Assembly (NCBI RefSeq): GCF_019904175.1
Contig: NZ_CP061913.1
Span: 10,478,001-10,542,000 of the forward strand
Direction of reading: 5' to 3'
Source of the DNA: Dactylosporangium vinaceum
GTDB lineage: Bacteria > Actinomycetota > Actinomycetes > Mycobacteriales > Micromonosporaceae
DNA: 64,000 nucleotides
In this document: in pieces, positions 51,511 through 59,970 of the stretch
Layout: each line of letters starts with the position of its first letter
How positions within the stretch are numbered: position 1 is the first letter of the stretch
Program-made: the position numbers and the translations under genes
The notes under the pieces: generated by a model
The model's input: only the letters and a program-made list of their open reading frames with translations
Databases searched by the model: none
What the model was told of the DNA's origin: nothing

Positions 51511-51873
51511 TCAGGCCGACAGGCAGCTGATGGTGGCGAGGAGGCTGTTGAGCGAGCGGCCCTTCGTGAGCCTGGTGTCGGCGAGGGAGAGCCCGTGCAC
51601 CGATGTCGCGTGGGGGGAGCTGGCGCTGTAGAAGACCACCGGCAGGTCGGCCGTCGCGGAGTTGCGGCGCAGGAGGTCCAGCAGCTCGTCGCCGTCCACC
51701 CGGGGCAGGTGCAGGTCGAGCACCGCCACGTCGAAGCGTGGCTCCCCGGCGGCCACCGAGAGCGCCTCCTGCGGGCTCGCCGCGGAGATGACGTGGTGGC
51801 CGCCGATCTGCAGCCGGATGGCGGTGGTCTCGCGGATTTCCGCGTCGTCGTCGATGAGCAGGACTCGCGCCAT
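51511..51873 (-). CDS. Stand-alone response-regulator receiver domain
   Basis: A 120-residue single receiver domain: acidic pocket IDDDAEIRE, acceptor Asp in VAVLDLHLPRVDG, Ser switch in FYSASS, and a Lys in RLTKGRSL. There is no output domain. It may relay phosphate or act by protein contact. No histidine kinase is adjacent. It sits between the phosphoribosyltransferase and a small membrane protein. Confidence 0.85.
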   Translation of the reverse strand: MARVLLIDDDAEIRETTAIRLQIGGHHVISAASPQEALSVAAGEPRFDVAVLDLHLPRVDGDELLDLLRRNSATADLPVVFYSASSPHATSVHGLSLADTRLTKGRSLNSLLATISCLSA

Positions 51874-51934
51874 TGCCGGATGGTTCCCTTCGCCGACGGT
51901 TTACAACCCACCCATCGGCCGGGGACTGTCGAAA

Positions 51935-52135
51935 CTAAGCGCGCGGGCGCCGGCGCCGCATGATGATCACTGCGGCCACGACCGCGATGATGACGACCAC
52001 CAGGCAGCAGCAGCCACCGAAGAGGCCGCCGCGGCCGTAGCTGCGGCGGCTCCTCTCGATCTCCAGCCCGGTGTCCAGGGCGTTGAGGAAGGCCGGGCTG
52101 AGATGGCTGTAGACGATTGCGATCAAAGCGGTCAT
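51935..52135 (-). CDS. Small Cys-containing single-pass membrane protein
   Basis: ATG at 52135 gives 66 residues. A short amphipathic start (MTALIAIVYSHLSPAFLNAL) and a charged middle (ERSRRSYGRGG) precede a GGCCC triple-Cys at the edge of one membrane helix (LVVVIIAVVAAVIIM) and an Arg tail. I do not recognise the family. Cys residues at the membrane boundary could be acylated or bind a metal. It is transcribed with or after the GH13 gene (22-base gap). Confidence 0.55.
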   Translation of the reverse strand: MTALIAIVYSHLSPAFLNALDTGLEIERSRRSYGRGGLFGGCCCLVVVIIAVVAAVIIMRRRRPRA

Positions 52136-52157
52136 GACTCGACGGTAGCCGCCGCTG

Positions 52158-53765
52158 TCACGCCCGCAGCCAGGCCGTCGTGTCGGGCGGCAGGCTGCCG
52201 TCGGCGGCCAGGTCGCCGCTGGCCAGCAGCACCTCACCCGGCGGGAGCGGGGCCGGGGCGGGCCCGAAGTTGGTGATCACCCGGACCGTGCCGTTGACGA
52301 AGTCGACGCCCTCGTTCCACGTCAGGGTGCCGCGGCCGAGACCGTAGGCCCGGCGCAGGCGCAGCGCCTCCGTGTACATCGAGAGGGTCGACCCGGGCAC
52401 CCCGCGCTCGCGGTCGGCGGCGAACCGGTCCCAGTCGTCGGGCTGCGGCAGCCACGTCTTGCCGCTCGGGCCGAAGCCGTAGGCGGGGGCGTCGGCCTGC
52501 CACGGGATCGGCACCCGGCAGCCGTCGCGGCCGCGGACCTGGTGCTGCGAGCGGAACCAGGTCGGGTCCTGGCGCGCCTCGTCAGGCAGTGTGGTGTGCT
52601 CGGGCAGGCCGAGCTCCTCGCCCTGGTACACGTACGCCGAGCCCGGCAGTGCGAGCATCAGCAGCGTGGCCGCCCGGGCCCGGCGCAGGCCGAGCGCCTC
52701 GTCCGGCTGCGGGTCGTCGGCGCCGATCCCGCCCTGGGTGGAGTAGCCGGGTTCGTAGCCGAGGCGGCTTGCGTGGCGTACGACATCGTGGTTCGACAGC
52801 ACCCAGGTGCAGATCGCACCGACTGGTGCGACGCCCGCGAGGCTGGACTCGATGGCCTCGCGCTGGTCGGCCGCCGTCCACGGCGCCATCAGGTAGTTGA
52901 AGTTGAACGCCTGATGCATCTCGTCCGGGCGCACGTACCGCGCGAGCCGCTCGGCCGGCGCGACCCACGCCTCGCCGACCATGATCCGGTCGCCGGGGTA
53001 GCTGTCGAGGATGTGGCGCCACTGGCGGTACACCTCGTGCACGCCGTCCTGATCCCACATGGGTGGCGTGCGGTGCTCGGCGCCGGGTGCGGTGATCGGG
53101 ACCTGGGCCTCGGTCCAGTCCGGCAGGCCGCTCTCCTTGATCAGGCCGTGGGCGACGTCGACCCGGAAGCCGTCGACGCCGCGGTCGAGCCAGAACCGCA
53201 GGACATCCTCGAACATGGCCCGGACCTCGGGCAGGTCCCAGTTGAGGTCCGGCTGGCTCGTGTCGAACAGGTGTAGGTACCACTCACCGTCCGGCACCCG
53301 GGTCCAGGCCGGGCCGCCGAAGACGCTCTGCCATCCGTTCGGCGGCTGCTCACCGTCGATGCCAAGGCCTTTGCGGAAGTGGTACCGGTCCCGCGCCGCA
53401 CTGCCCGGACCGCCCGCGAGCGCGGCCTGGAACCAGGCGTGGTCGCTCGACGTGTGGTTGGGCACCAGATCGACGATCACCCGCAGTCCGCGCTCCTTGG
53501 CCGCGGCGGCGAGCGCGTCGAAGTCGGCGAGCGAGCCGAAGCGGGGGTCGACGTCGCGGTAGTCCGCCACGTCGTAGCCCGCGTCATGCTGCGGCGAAGG
53601 GTAGAACGGGGACATCCAGAGTGCGTCGACGCCCAGCTCGACCAGGTGGTCGAGGCGCGACGTGATGCCGCGCAGGTCGCCCATTCCATCACCGTCCGCG
53701 TCGGCGAACGAGCGCGGGTAGACCTGATAGATCACGGCATCACGCCACCAGAGCAGCGAACTCAC
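52158..53765 (-). CDS. GH13 alpha-glucosidase (operon 2)
   Basis: The 535-residue cytoplasmic enzyme has complete GH13 sites: DLVPNHTS, GFRVDVAHGL (nucleophile Asp), MVGEAWVAP (acid/base Glu) and LSNHDVVRH. It starts LLWWRDAVIYQVYPRSFADA. It is similar in layout and length to the operon 1 enzyme but clearly diverged. Its ATG overlaps the stop of the permease gene (ATGA), so it is co-translated with the alpha-glucoside importer, like aglA-type genes of other actinobacteria. Confidence 0.9.
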   Translation of the reverse strand: MSSLLWWRDAVIYQVYPRSFADADGDGMGDLRGITSRLDHLVELGVDALWMSPFYPSPQHDAGYDVADYRDVDPRFGSLADFDALAAAAKERGLRVIVDLVPNHTSSDHAWFQAALAGGPGSAARDRYHFRKGLGIDGEQPPNGWQSVFGGPAWTRVPDGEWYLHLFDTSQPDLNWDLPEVRAMFEDVLRFWLDRGVDGFRVDVAHGLIKESGLPDWTEAQVPITAPGAEHRTPPMWDQDGVHEVYRQWRHILDSYPGDRIMVGEAWVAPAERLARYVRPDEMHQAFNFNYLMAPWTAADQREAIESSLAGVAPVGAICTWVLSNHDVVRHASRLGYEPGYSTQGGIGADDPQPDEALGLRRARAATLLMLALPGSAYVYQGEELGLPEHTTLPDEARQDPTWFRSQHQVRGRDGCRVPIPWQADAPAYGFGPSGKTWLPQPDDWDRFAADRERGVPGSTLSMYTEALRLRRAYGLGRGTLTWNEGVDFVNGTVRVITNFGPAPAPLPPGEVLLASGDLAADGSLPPDTTAWLRA

Positions 53766-54730
53766 CCCTTGACTCCACCGGCCAGCAGGCCGCGTACGAA
53801 ATAGCGTTGCAGCGACAGGAACACGACCAGCGGGATGATCATCGACACGAACGCGCCGGAGGTCAGCCGCTGCCAGTCGTTGCCCCGGGTGCCCGCGAGC
53901 TCGGCGAGCCGCGCCGTCAGCGGACGGTTGCCCTGCCCCGAAGTGAACACCAGCGCCACCAGCAGATCATTCCAGATCCACAGGAACTGGAAGATGGTAA
54001 GTGAGGCCAGTGCGGGGGTGACAAGCGGCAGGACGATCCGCCGGAACGTCATGGCCGGGCCCGCGCCGTCCACCCGGGCGGCCTCGAACAGGTCCTTGGG
54101 CAGCTCGGACATGAAGTTGTGCAGGAGGAACACGCCGAGCGGGAGGCCGAAGCAGGTGTGGGCGAACCACACCGCGAAGAAGCCGCCGCCCCATCCGGTG
54201 TAGTCCTTGACGAGCTGGAGCATCGGGATGAGGGCCATCTGCAGGGGAACGATCTGCAGCGCGAACACACCGATGAAGATCCAGTCGCGGCCCCGGAAGT
54301 TCAGCCACGACAGCGCATAGGCCGCCATCGCCGCCAGCGTCACCGAGAACAGCACCGCCGGGACGGTGATGACCAGCGAGTTGACGAAGTAGCTGGCCAG
54401 GCGGCCGGAGCTGGCCGAGGTGCCGAAGACGACCTCGTTGTAGTTGTCCAGGGTCAGGCTCGGGTGCTTGAAGAACGTCCACCAGCCGGTGGACTTGATG
54501 TCGCCCTCGGGCCGTACCGACGAGACGAGCAGGCCGAAGGTCGGGATCGTCCAGACCAGGGCGATGATGATCGAGACGACGCTGGCGGCCCGGGACGTGA
54601 GCTTGCGGCGCACCCGGCCGGCCATCGTCTCGCCGCCGGTGTCGGGTCGGTAGAGCGGGCTCGCCTCGGGCGCGTCGGCCGCGTCCGTGCTGACGGCGGC
54701 GGCGTCCTTGCTGCTGGCGTCGGTGCTCAT
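53762..54730 (-). CDS. ABC sugar transporter permease, MalG/AglG type (operon 2)
   Basis: ATG at 54730 overlaps the previous stop and gives 322 residues; upstream open sequence is a shadow of the other permease. An Ala/Asp/Ser-rich N-tail of ~40 residues precedes six helices. The EAA loop reads LFEAARVDGAGPAMTFRRIV followed by LPLVTPAL. It forms the channel with the 54727 permease and is overlapped by the GH13 gene. Confidence 0.88.
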   Translation of the reverse strand: MSTDASSKDAAAVSTDAADAPEASPLYRPDTGGETMAGRVRRKLTSRAASVVSIIIALVWTIPTFGLLVSSVRPEGDIKSTGWWTFFKHPSLTLDNYNEVVFGTSASSGRLASYFVNSLVITVPAVLFSVTLAAMAAYALSWLNFRGRDWIFIGVFALQIVPLQMALIPMLQLVKDYTGWGGGFFAVWFAHTCFGLPLGVFLLHNFMSELPKDLFEAARVDGAGPAMTFRRIVLPLVTPALASLTIFQFLWIWNDLLVALVFTSGQGNRPLTARLAELAGTRGNDWQRLTSGAFVSMIIPLVVFLSLQRYFVRGLLAGGVKG

Positions 54731-55713
54731 CGCGTCTCCGTTCGTTGCCGCAGTTGCCGGGCCTGGTAGACGACGATCGGCAGGACCAGCACGAAGAGCA
54801 GGACGGCCAGCGCCGAGCCCTTGCCGGCGTCGTAGGAGCGGAAGGCCTGGTTGTACATCTCCACGGCGAGCACGCTGCTGCGGAACTGGCCACCGGTCAT
54901 GGTCCGGACGATGTCGAAGACCTTCAGGGTGGCGATCGTGATGGTCACCGTGACGACGATGACGGCCGGGCGGATGCTCGGCATCGTCACCCGCCAGAAC
55001 ATCTGCCACGGGTTGGCACCGTCGAGGCGCGCGGCCTCGACGATCTCGGACGGGATGGCCTTGATCGCGGCGGAGAGGATGACCATCGCGAAGCCGGCCT
55101 GAATCCAGATCAGGATCGCGATCATGTAGAAGGTGTTGCCCGGGGCGGTGCTCAGGAACTGCTTGGGCTCGCCGCCGAACCACACCAGGATCTGGTTGAG
55201 CAGACCGATCTGCTCCACGCCCGGGTCGCGGTAGGCGTAGATGAACTTCCAGATGATCGATGCGCCGACGAGGGAGATGGCCATCGGCATGAAGATCAGG
55301 GACTTGGCGATGCCCTCGCCGCGGGCCTTGTCGACGAGCACCGCGTAGAGCAGGCCGAAGCCGGTCGCGAGGCTCGGCACGAAGACGACCCACAGCAGCG
55401 TGTTGCGCAGCATGATGAGGGTGTCGTCGTTGGTGAAGATCCAGCTGTAGTTCTCGAAGCCGATGAACGAGTCGCTGCTGGCGTCGAGGAACGACTGGTA
55501 CACCGTGCGGAACAGCGGGTACACCAGGCCGACGCCGAGCAGGATCAGCGCCGGGCCGAGAAAGCCGGCCATCTGCAGCCGTTCCTTGCCCCGGCCCCAG
55601 CGGGGCAGGATGTCGAGCACGAACAGCAGCGCGCCGACGATGACAACGAAGCCGGCCATGAACGTGAGCGCCGGCCAGATTTTGGCGACGTCCTCGGAGA
55701 AGTCGTAATCCAT
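54727..55713 (-). CDS. ABC sugar transporter permease, MalF/AglF type (operon 2)
   Basis: 328 residues with an extra N-terminal helix (FMAGFVVIVGALLFVLDILP) before the six-helix CUT1 core. The EAA loop reads IVEAARLDGANPWQMFWRVT followed by MPSIRPAV. It lies 70 bases after the binding-protein gene and is coupled to the next permease. Confidence 0.88.
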   Translation of the reverse strand: MDYDFSEDVAKIWPALTFMAGFVVIVGALLFVLDILPRWGRGKERLQMAGFLGPALILLGVGLVYPLFRTVYQSFLDASSDSFIGFENYSWIFTNDDTLIMLRNTLLWVVFVPSLATGFGLLYAVLVDKARGEGIAKSLIFMPMAISLVGASIIWKFIYAYRDPGVEQIGLLNQILVWFGGEPKQFLSTAPGNTFYMIAILIWIQAGFAMVILSAAIKAIPSEIVEAARLDGANPWQMFWRVTMPSIRPAVIVVTVTITIATLKVFDIVRTMTGGQFRSSVLAVEMYNQAFRSYDAGKGSALAVLLFVLVLPIVVYQARQLRQRTETR

Positions 55714-55783
55714 GGGGGGTGTCCTCCGACCAGCCGGGTCCGGCGCCGTGGTGCTTGACGCCGGACCCGGACCTCAGTTCAGG

Positions 55784-57121
55784 TTATTTCGGCCAGGTGC
55801 TTTCGATGTAGTCCAGCGTCGCCTTGGTGTCCTTGGTGCCGTTGATCCAGTCGGTCATACCGGTCCAGAAGGACTTCGAGCCGACCTGCGCGGGCATCAG
55901 GTCCGAGCCGTCGAACCGGGCCACGGTGGCCGGGTCCTGCAGGATCTGCACCGAGAGCTTGTCGATCGTGCCGGTCACGGCACTCACGTCGAGGCTCTTG
56001 TTGGCCGAGATCCAGTCGCCGAGCTTCGCCTTGCTGTTGGCCCACTCGCCGGAGGCGAGGTAGGTCTGCACCTTGACGACCTCTTCGCGGTCCGAGAACG
56101 CCGAGACGAACTCGCCACCGACAAGCACCGGCTTGCCCTTGGCCGGGTCGACCGGCGGGAAGTAGAAGGCGTAGACGTCACCGTCCGGGCCGACGTTCGT
56201 GCCCTTCGGCCACTGGTTGGAGTAGAAGTTCGCCTGGCGGTGCAGGCCGCACTTCTTGTCCTTGACCGGCAGGCCGGCCTCCTGGAAGGAGGTGGTCACG
56301 ATGGTCTTCGGGTTGCCCACGTACTTCGGGTTCTTGAGGATCGACGCGGCGCGCTCGGCGGCCGAGAAGATCTTCGGGTCGTTGAACGGGATCGTGTGGT
56401 TGACCCACTGGTCGTACACGTCCGGGCCCTGGTCGCGCAGGACGATGTCCTCGATCCAGTCCGTGGCCGGCCAGCCGGTCGCGTCACCGGACTCGATGCC
56501 GGCGCACCACGCCTGGATGCCGCTGCCCGCGATCGTGTCGGACAGCTTGATCATCTCGTCCCACGTGGTGGGGACCTTGTAGCCCTTCTCCTTGAAGAGG
56601 CTGGGCGAGTACCACACCAGCGACTTCACGTTGGCGCCCATCGGCACGCCGTAGACCTTGCCGTCGACTGTCGCGTACTTGGCCCAGTCCTTCGACCAGT
56701 TCTTGTCGAGGTTCGCCTGCACCGCCGCGGGCAGCTGCTTGAGCTGGCCGGACTTGGCGAACGTCGAGAGCAGACCCGGCTGCGGGAAGACCGCGATGTC
56801 CGGCGGCTGGCCGCCGTCGGCGCGCACCTTGATCTGGGTCTCGAACTCGCCCGAGCCCTCGTAATCGATCTTGATATTGGTGCAGTCCTCGAACTGCTTC
56901 CACGACTGCTCGAGCTTGTCGGCCTCGACGTCGCGAATCGTGGCGTAGATCGAGACGTGCTTCGTCTTGTCGACCTTGTACTGCGCGTACGGCGCGCACT
57001 CGGGCTTGTCGGCGTTGCTGGAGCCGGTGTCGCCAGATCCGCCACAGGCGGACGCGGCGAGGGCCATCGTGGCCGCACCGGCGAGCATGAACGCCCGACG
57101 CCGCCTCGAGAGGACGGCCAT
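55784..57121 (-). CDS. Alpha-glucoside ABC transporter substrate-binding lipoprotein (operon 2)
   Basis: ATG at 57121 with AAAGGAGG upstream gives 445 residues. A lipoprotein signal with lipobox ASAC (Cys ~26) leads to a family-1 binding fold (VSIYATIRDVEADKLEQSWK; GVPMGANVKSLVWYSPSLFK; VYAFYFPPVD). It resembles AglE-type binders. It is first in its operon and divergent from a LacI regulator, with a cre-like operator between. Confidence 0.9.
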   Translation of the reverse strand: MAVLSRRRRAFMLAGAATMALAASACGGSGDTGSSNADKPECAPYAQYKVDKTKHVSIYATIRDVEADKLEQSWKQFEDCTNIKIDYEGSGEFETQIKVRADGGQPPDIAVFPQPGLLSTFAKSGQLKQLPAAVQANLDKNWSKDWAKYATVDGKVYGVPMGANVKSLVWYSPSLFKEKGYKVPTTWDEMIKLSDTIAGSGIQAWCAGIESGDATGWPATDWIEDIVLRDQGPDVYDQWVNHTIPFNDPKIFSAAERAASILKNPKYVGNPKTIVTTSFQEAGLPVKDKKCGLHRQANFYSNQWPKGTNVGPDGDVYAFYFPPVDPAKGKPVLVGGEFVSAFSDREEVVKVQTYLASGEWANSKAKLGDWISANKSLDVSAVTGTIDKLSVQILQDPATVARFDGSDLMPAQVGSKSFWTGMTDWINGTKDTKATLDYIESTWPK

Positions 57122-57208
57122 AAGTAGCCTCCTTTGGCTATTTCCGGTCCGCGGCGGAGCGTGCCCGCGTACCCGGTGTGCTGGGGTGTGTGCCTTGCGT
57201 TCCTCGGA

Positions 57209-57222
57209 TGTAAGCGTTTGCA
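57209..57222. promoter_or_regulatory. LacI-family operator in divergent promoter region
   Basis: TGTAAGCGTTTGCA fits the WTGNAANCGNWNNCA pattern bound by LacI/CcpA-type proteins. It lies 88 bases before the binding-protein ATG on one side and about 100 before the lacI start on the other. Confidence 0.65.
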
Positions 57223-57323
57223 AGGTCGGTTTGTCGAGCCCCAAAACCGCTTATGTCGATAACGAGTTAGCAACGTGCCCGACATATTGCCGTGAGCCCG
57301 TCACGTTGCCTAGCCTTCCGCGT

Positions 57324-58352
57324 GTGGCTGACGTTCCACCGCCCGTCAGCATGGAGGACGTGGCCCGGCTCGCGGGAGTGTCGACCGCGACCGTGTCGCG
57401 AACGCTCCGCGGGCTGCCCAACGTCTCCGACGAGACGCGCGACCGCGTGCTGCACGCCGCGGCGTCACTGTCGTATGTCGTCTCGCCGATCGCCTCCCGT
57501 CTGGCCAGCGGCCGCACGCACACGGTCGGCGTGATCGTCCCCTACGCCTCCCGCTGGTTCTTCGGCCAGATCGTCGCCGGCGCCGAGTCCGTCCTGCGGG
57601 CGCACTCGCTCGACCTGCTGCTGTACAACATCGGCGACATCCCGTCCCGGCAACGCTTCTTCGACGCCCTCCCCCTGCGCCGCCGCGTGGACGCCGTCCT
57701 CACCGTCGCCATGCAGTTCACCGACGCCGAGACCACCGCCCTGCTCTCCCTCGGCGTGCCCATCGTGGCCGTCGGCCACGACGTCCCCGGCGCCGGCTGC
57801 GTCCGCATCGACGACGTGGCCGCCGCCGGCTCCGCGGTCCAGCACCTCCTGGCCCTGGGCCACCGCCGGATCGGCATGATCTCGACGTACAACGACCAGA
57901 GCATGTTCCTGCCGGTCGCCCACGCCCGCCACCGCGCCTACGTCGAGATCCTGTCGTCCGCCGGCGTCGCCGTCGACGACGACCTGATCATGTCGGTCCC
58001 CCACGGCATGGACGGCGGCGAGCAGGCCATGCGCCGCCTCCTCACCCTCCCGGACCCACCCACCGCAGTGTTCGCCGAGTCCGACGAACTGGCGTTCGGC
58101 GCCCTGAGCGCCCTGCGGCGCACCGGGCGTCATGTATCGGTAATCGGCTTCGACGACCACGAGCTGAGCGCCCTGCTCGACTTGACCACCGTCCGCCAGC
58201 GAGTCTTCGAACAGGGCGTCCTGGCCGCCGGCATGCTCCGGCGCGCCATGAGCTCGGGCGCGTGGACCCCGGAAGAGCTGCTTATGCCCACCACGCTCGT
58301 CCTGCGCGCTTCCACCTGGCCCGCCGCGGTTAGGACGCCCGGCCCCGGGTAG
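57324..58352 (+). CDS. LacI-family transcriptional regulator (operon 2)
   Basis: 342 residues from GTG 57324; ATG 57351 is an equally possible start 9 codons later, and neither has a clear ribosome site. The HTH reads MEDVARLAGVSTATVSRTLR, followed by the hinge (SPIASRLASGRTHTVGVIV) and sensor domain (HRRIGMISTYNDQSMFLPVA; VSVIGFDDHELSALLDLTTV). It is divergent from the alpha-glucoside importer and probably represses it at the 57209 site. Confidence 0.9.
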   Translation: MADVPPPVSMEDVARLAGVSTATVSRTLRGLPNVSDETRDRVLHAAASLSYVVSPIASRLASGRTHTVGVIVPYASRWFFGQIVAGAESVLRAHSLDLLLYNIGDIPSRQRFFDALPLRRRVDAVLTVAMQFTDAETTALLSLGVPIVAVGHDVPGAGCVRIDDVAAAGSAVQHLLALGHRRIGMISTYNDQSMFLPVAHARHRAYVEILSSAGVAVDDDLIMSVPHGMDGGEQAMRRLLTLPDPPTAVFAESDELAFGALSALRRTGRHVSVIGFDDHELSALLDLTTVRQRVFEQGVLAAGMLRRAMSSGAWTPEELLMPTTLVLRASTWPAAVRTPGPG

Positions 58353-58393
58353 CTCGCCGGCTCTTGGAAGTTCACCGACACGGGGGTGCCCGC

Positions 58394-58528
58394 ATGACAG
58401 CCGAGATGCCGAACCCACCCACCACCTGGGACCAGCCCGACGAGGAGCTCGACGACGCCGAACTCCTCACCGAGGACCCCGCGCCGACCGCGGAGACGGA
58501 CTTCTTCTGGGAGGACGACGAGGAGTAG
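58394..58528 (+). CDS. Small acidic protein (44 aa)
   Basis: ATG at 58394 with GGGGG upstream, TAG at 58526-58528. The product has many Asp/Glu and Pro residues, no Cys and no Lys/Arg, and ends ETDFFWEDDEE. It lies 41 bases after the lacI stop and 80 before the tRNA-Lys gene. I recognise no family. The extreme acidity and aromatic cluster near the end could mark a small regulatory protein or a peptide precursor, but no modifying enzymes are nearby. Confidence 0.5.
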   Translation: MTAEMPNPPTTWDQPDEELDDAELLTEDPAPTAETDFFWEDDEE

Positions 58529-58564
58529 TCGCGGAGGTCACGCCTGGACGGGGGTATCTCGTTT

Positions 58565-58592
58565 TTGCACGCCCGGGGGTGCGTGCTAGGGT
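58565..58592 (+). promoter_or_regulatory. Promoter of tRNA-Lys
   Basis: TTGCAC (58565-58570), 16-base spacer, TAGGGT (58587-58592), ending 17 bases before the tRNA. Matches the housekeeping sigma pattern and stands out as AT-rich just upstream. Confidence 0.65.
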
Positions 58593-58609
58593 TACCTCCG
58601 TTCAGCCGG

Positions 58610-58682
58610 GCGCCGCTAGCTCAACTGGCAGAGCAGCAGACTCTTAATCTGCGGGTTGTAGGTTCAAGTCCTACGCGGCGTA
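58610..58682 (+). tRNA. tRNA-Lys (anticodon CUU)
   Basis: The 73-base cloverleaf folds fully: acceptor GCGCCGC/GCGGCGT with a G-U first pair, D stem GCTC/GAGC, anticodon stem GCAGA/TCTGC with loop CTCTTAA (anticodon CTT), T stem GTAGG/CCTAC with TTCAAGT loop, discriminator A. CCA is not encoded. Its 3' half is duplicated at 60894-60936, marking it as an integration target. Confidence 0.97.
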
Positions 58683-58683
58683 C
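58641..58683 (+). repeat. attL-like site: tRNA-Lys 3' half
   Basis: Bases 58641-58683 (anticodon loop to just past the 3' end) recur at 60894-60936 with three mismatches; the last 26 bases are identical. This is the usual footprint of tRNA-targeting integrative elements. Confidence 0.75.
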
Positions 58684-58993
58684 AACGCGAGATAGGCCAT
58701 GACCTGGGCAAGAGCCCGGCGGTCATGGCCTGTTTCATGTCCAAGATAGACATTTGTGTGATCGGCGTGTGATCTGCAGAGTGCGTCCCGTGCCAGCATT
58801 AATCGCGATTGGACAACACCAACAAACGGTGGAGTTCGCCAAATCGCCGCCGACACAGGTTCGAAGCCTGCCGCGGGCTCTTTGCACATCTCACCCGGAT
58901 GTCTTTCGCCGCCCAACGATCGAGAACATCTAGCGTGAGCCTGGGCGCCTTCTGGATCAGCAATGGGTCCGAGATTCATGAGCCGATAAAGAT
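58683..58993. other. Left end of the tRNA-bounded segment, no gene seen
   Basis: The 311 bases between the tRNA and the IS hold a hairpin at 58694-58731, a repeated GTGTGATC word near 58754-58773, and a T-arm-like CAGGTTCGAAGCCTG at 58856-58870. There is no credible ORF or integrase. GC is lower than in the flanks. Confidence 0.5.
58694..58731 (+). terminator. Hairpin after tRNA-Lys
   Basis: AGGCCATGACC (58694-58704) pairs with GGTCATGGCCT (58721-58731); an inner GGGC/GCCC adds stability. TGTTTC follows. It terminates the tRNA transcript in its present position. Confidence 0.7.
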
Positions 58994-59804
58994 CCGTTGC
59001 ATCGAGCGTTGCCCTGCTCAGGCAGGCTTGAGCGGTGAAGCACTCGAACCGTCGGGGTCCAGTCCTACCACCGCGGTCGGCGTTCGCCGGGTTCCGGTTC
59101 CCACCCAACGTGATTGTGGTCGCGGTTCGGCTGTACCTGCGGTACGACCTCTCTTACCGCGATGTCGAGGAGTTGCTGCTTGAGCGGGGTGTCGAGGTCG
59201 ATCACGTCACCATCTTCCGCTGGGTGCAACGCTTCACGCCGCTGCTGGCTGACGCGGCCCGGTGGTGCCGGCACGCACCCGGTGACAGGTGGTTCACGGA
59301 CGAGACCTATGTGAAGGTCAACGGCGTCTGGCGGTACGTGTACCGGGCTGTCGACCAGCGCGGCCAGGTCATCGACGTACTCGTCTCCGCCCGCCGCGAC
59401 GCCGAGGCGGCACGCCGGTTCTTCCGCAAGGCGATGGTCACGTTGAAGGTGCGGCCCGTCGAGGTGATCACCGACGCGGCGCCGACGTACCCGGCGGTGC
59501 TCGATGAGCTGGGCCCATCGGCGTGGCACCACGTCGAACGGCACGCCAACAACCGGGTGGAAGCCGACCATAGCCAGCTTAAGCACCGGCTCAGACCGAT
59601 GCGGGGACTACAGACCGACCGCACCGCGCGGACGATCATCGCCGGGCACGCGTTCATGCAGAACCTGCGCCGCGGGCACTACGAACTCGGCGTCAACGCC
59701 CCACGCGGGCTGCGCGTCGCCGCGGCGTTCACCGAACTCGCCACCGCCATCTGAAGACCGGCGGCACTCGCTTCAACGCACCGTCCGATCCCGAGATGCA
59801 ACGG
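58994..59804 (+). mobile_element. IS6-family insertion sequence
   Basis: The transposase gene is bracketed by the inverted repeat CCGTTGCATC (58994-59003) and GATGCAACGG (59795-59804), giving an element of about 811 bases, in the IS6-family size range. I see no 8-base target duplication at these ends, so the outer boundaries may be a few bases off or the flanks rearranged. It lies inside the tRNA-bounded segment. Confidence 0.75.
59035..59754 (+). CDS. IS6-family transposase
   Basis: 239 residues from GTG 59035. It has an N-terminal HTH region (LSYRDVEELLLERGVEVDHV, TIFRWVQRF) and a DDE domain: Asp in RWFTDETYVKVNG, Asp in VEVITDAAPTYPAV, Glu in NNRVEADHSQLKHRLRPMRG. Full length with no frameshift, so the element may still be active. 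Confidence 0.9.
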   Translation: MKHSNRRGPVLPPRSAFAGFRFPPNVIVVAVRLYLRYDLSYRDVEELLLERGVEVDHVTIFRWVQRFTPLLADAARWCRHAPGDRWFTDETYVKVNGVWRYVYRAVDQRGQVIDVLVSARRDAEAARRFFRKAMVTLKVRPVEVITDAAPTYPAVLDELGPSAWHHVERHANNRVEADHSQLKHRLRPMRGLQTDRTARTIIAGHAFMQNLRRGHYELGVNAPRGLRVAAAFTELATAI

Positions 59805-59970
59805 CGCCCCCATGACCGATGGCGGTCGGCTCCCCAGGCCCCATCGGGCCGAGATCCGCAACCGTTGGCCACATGACGGGCGGCCTGCATCGGACGCGGC
59901 CGAATCCGGATCGGAGGCCCGGGCATGCGTAGCGGGATCCGCGGGCAGGCTCGCGGGTAGACTGGCTGGC

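Noticed and set aside
58850..58885. Second tRNA-like T arm (CAGGTTCGAAGCCTG)
   Set aside because: No acceptor, D or anticodon arm can be folded around it. At most a relic.
59812..59970. 53-codon N-terminal extension of the Uma2 protein
   Set aside because: Sequence is Arg/Ala/Gly-rich with no family match; the leaderless ATG at 59971 begins exactly at the usual Uma2 N-terminus.
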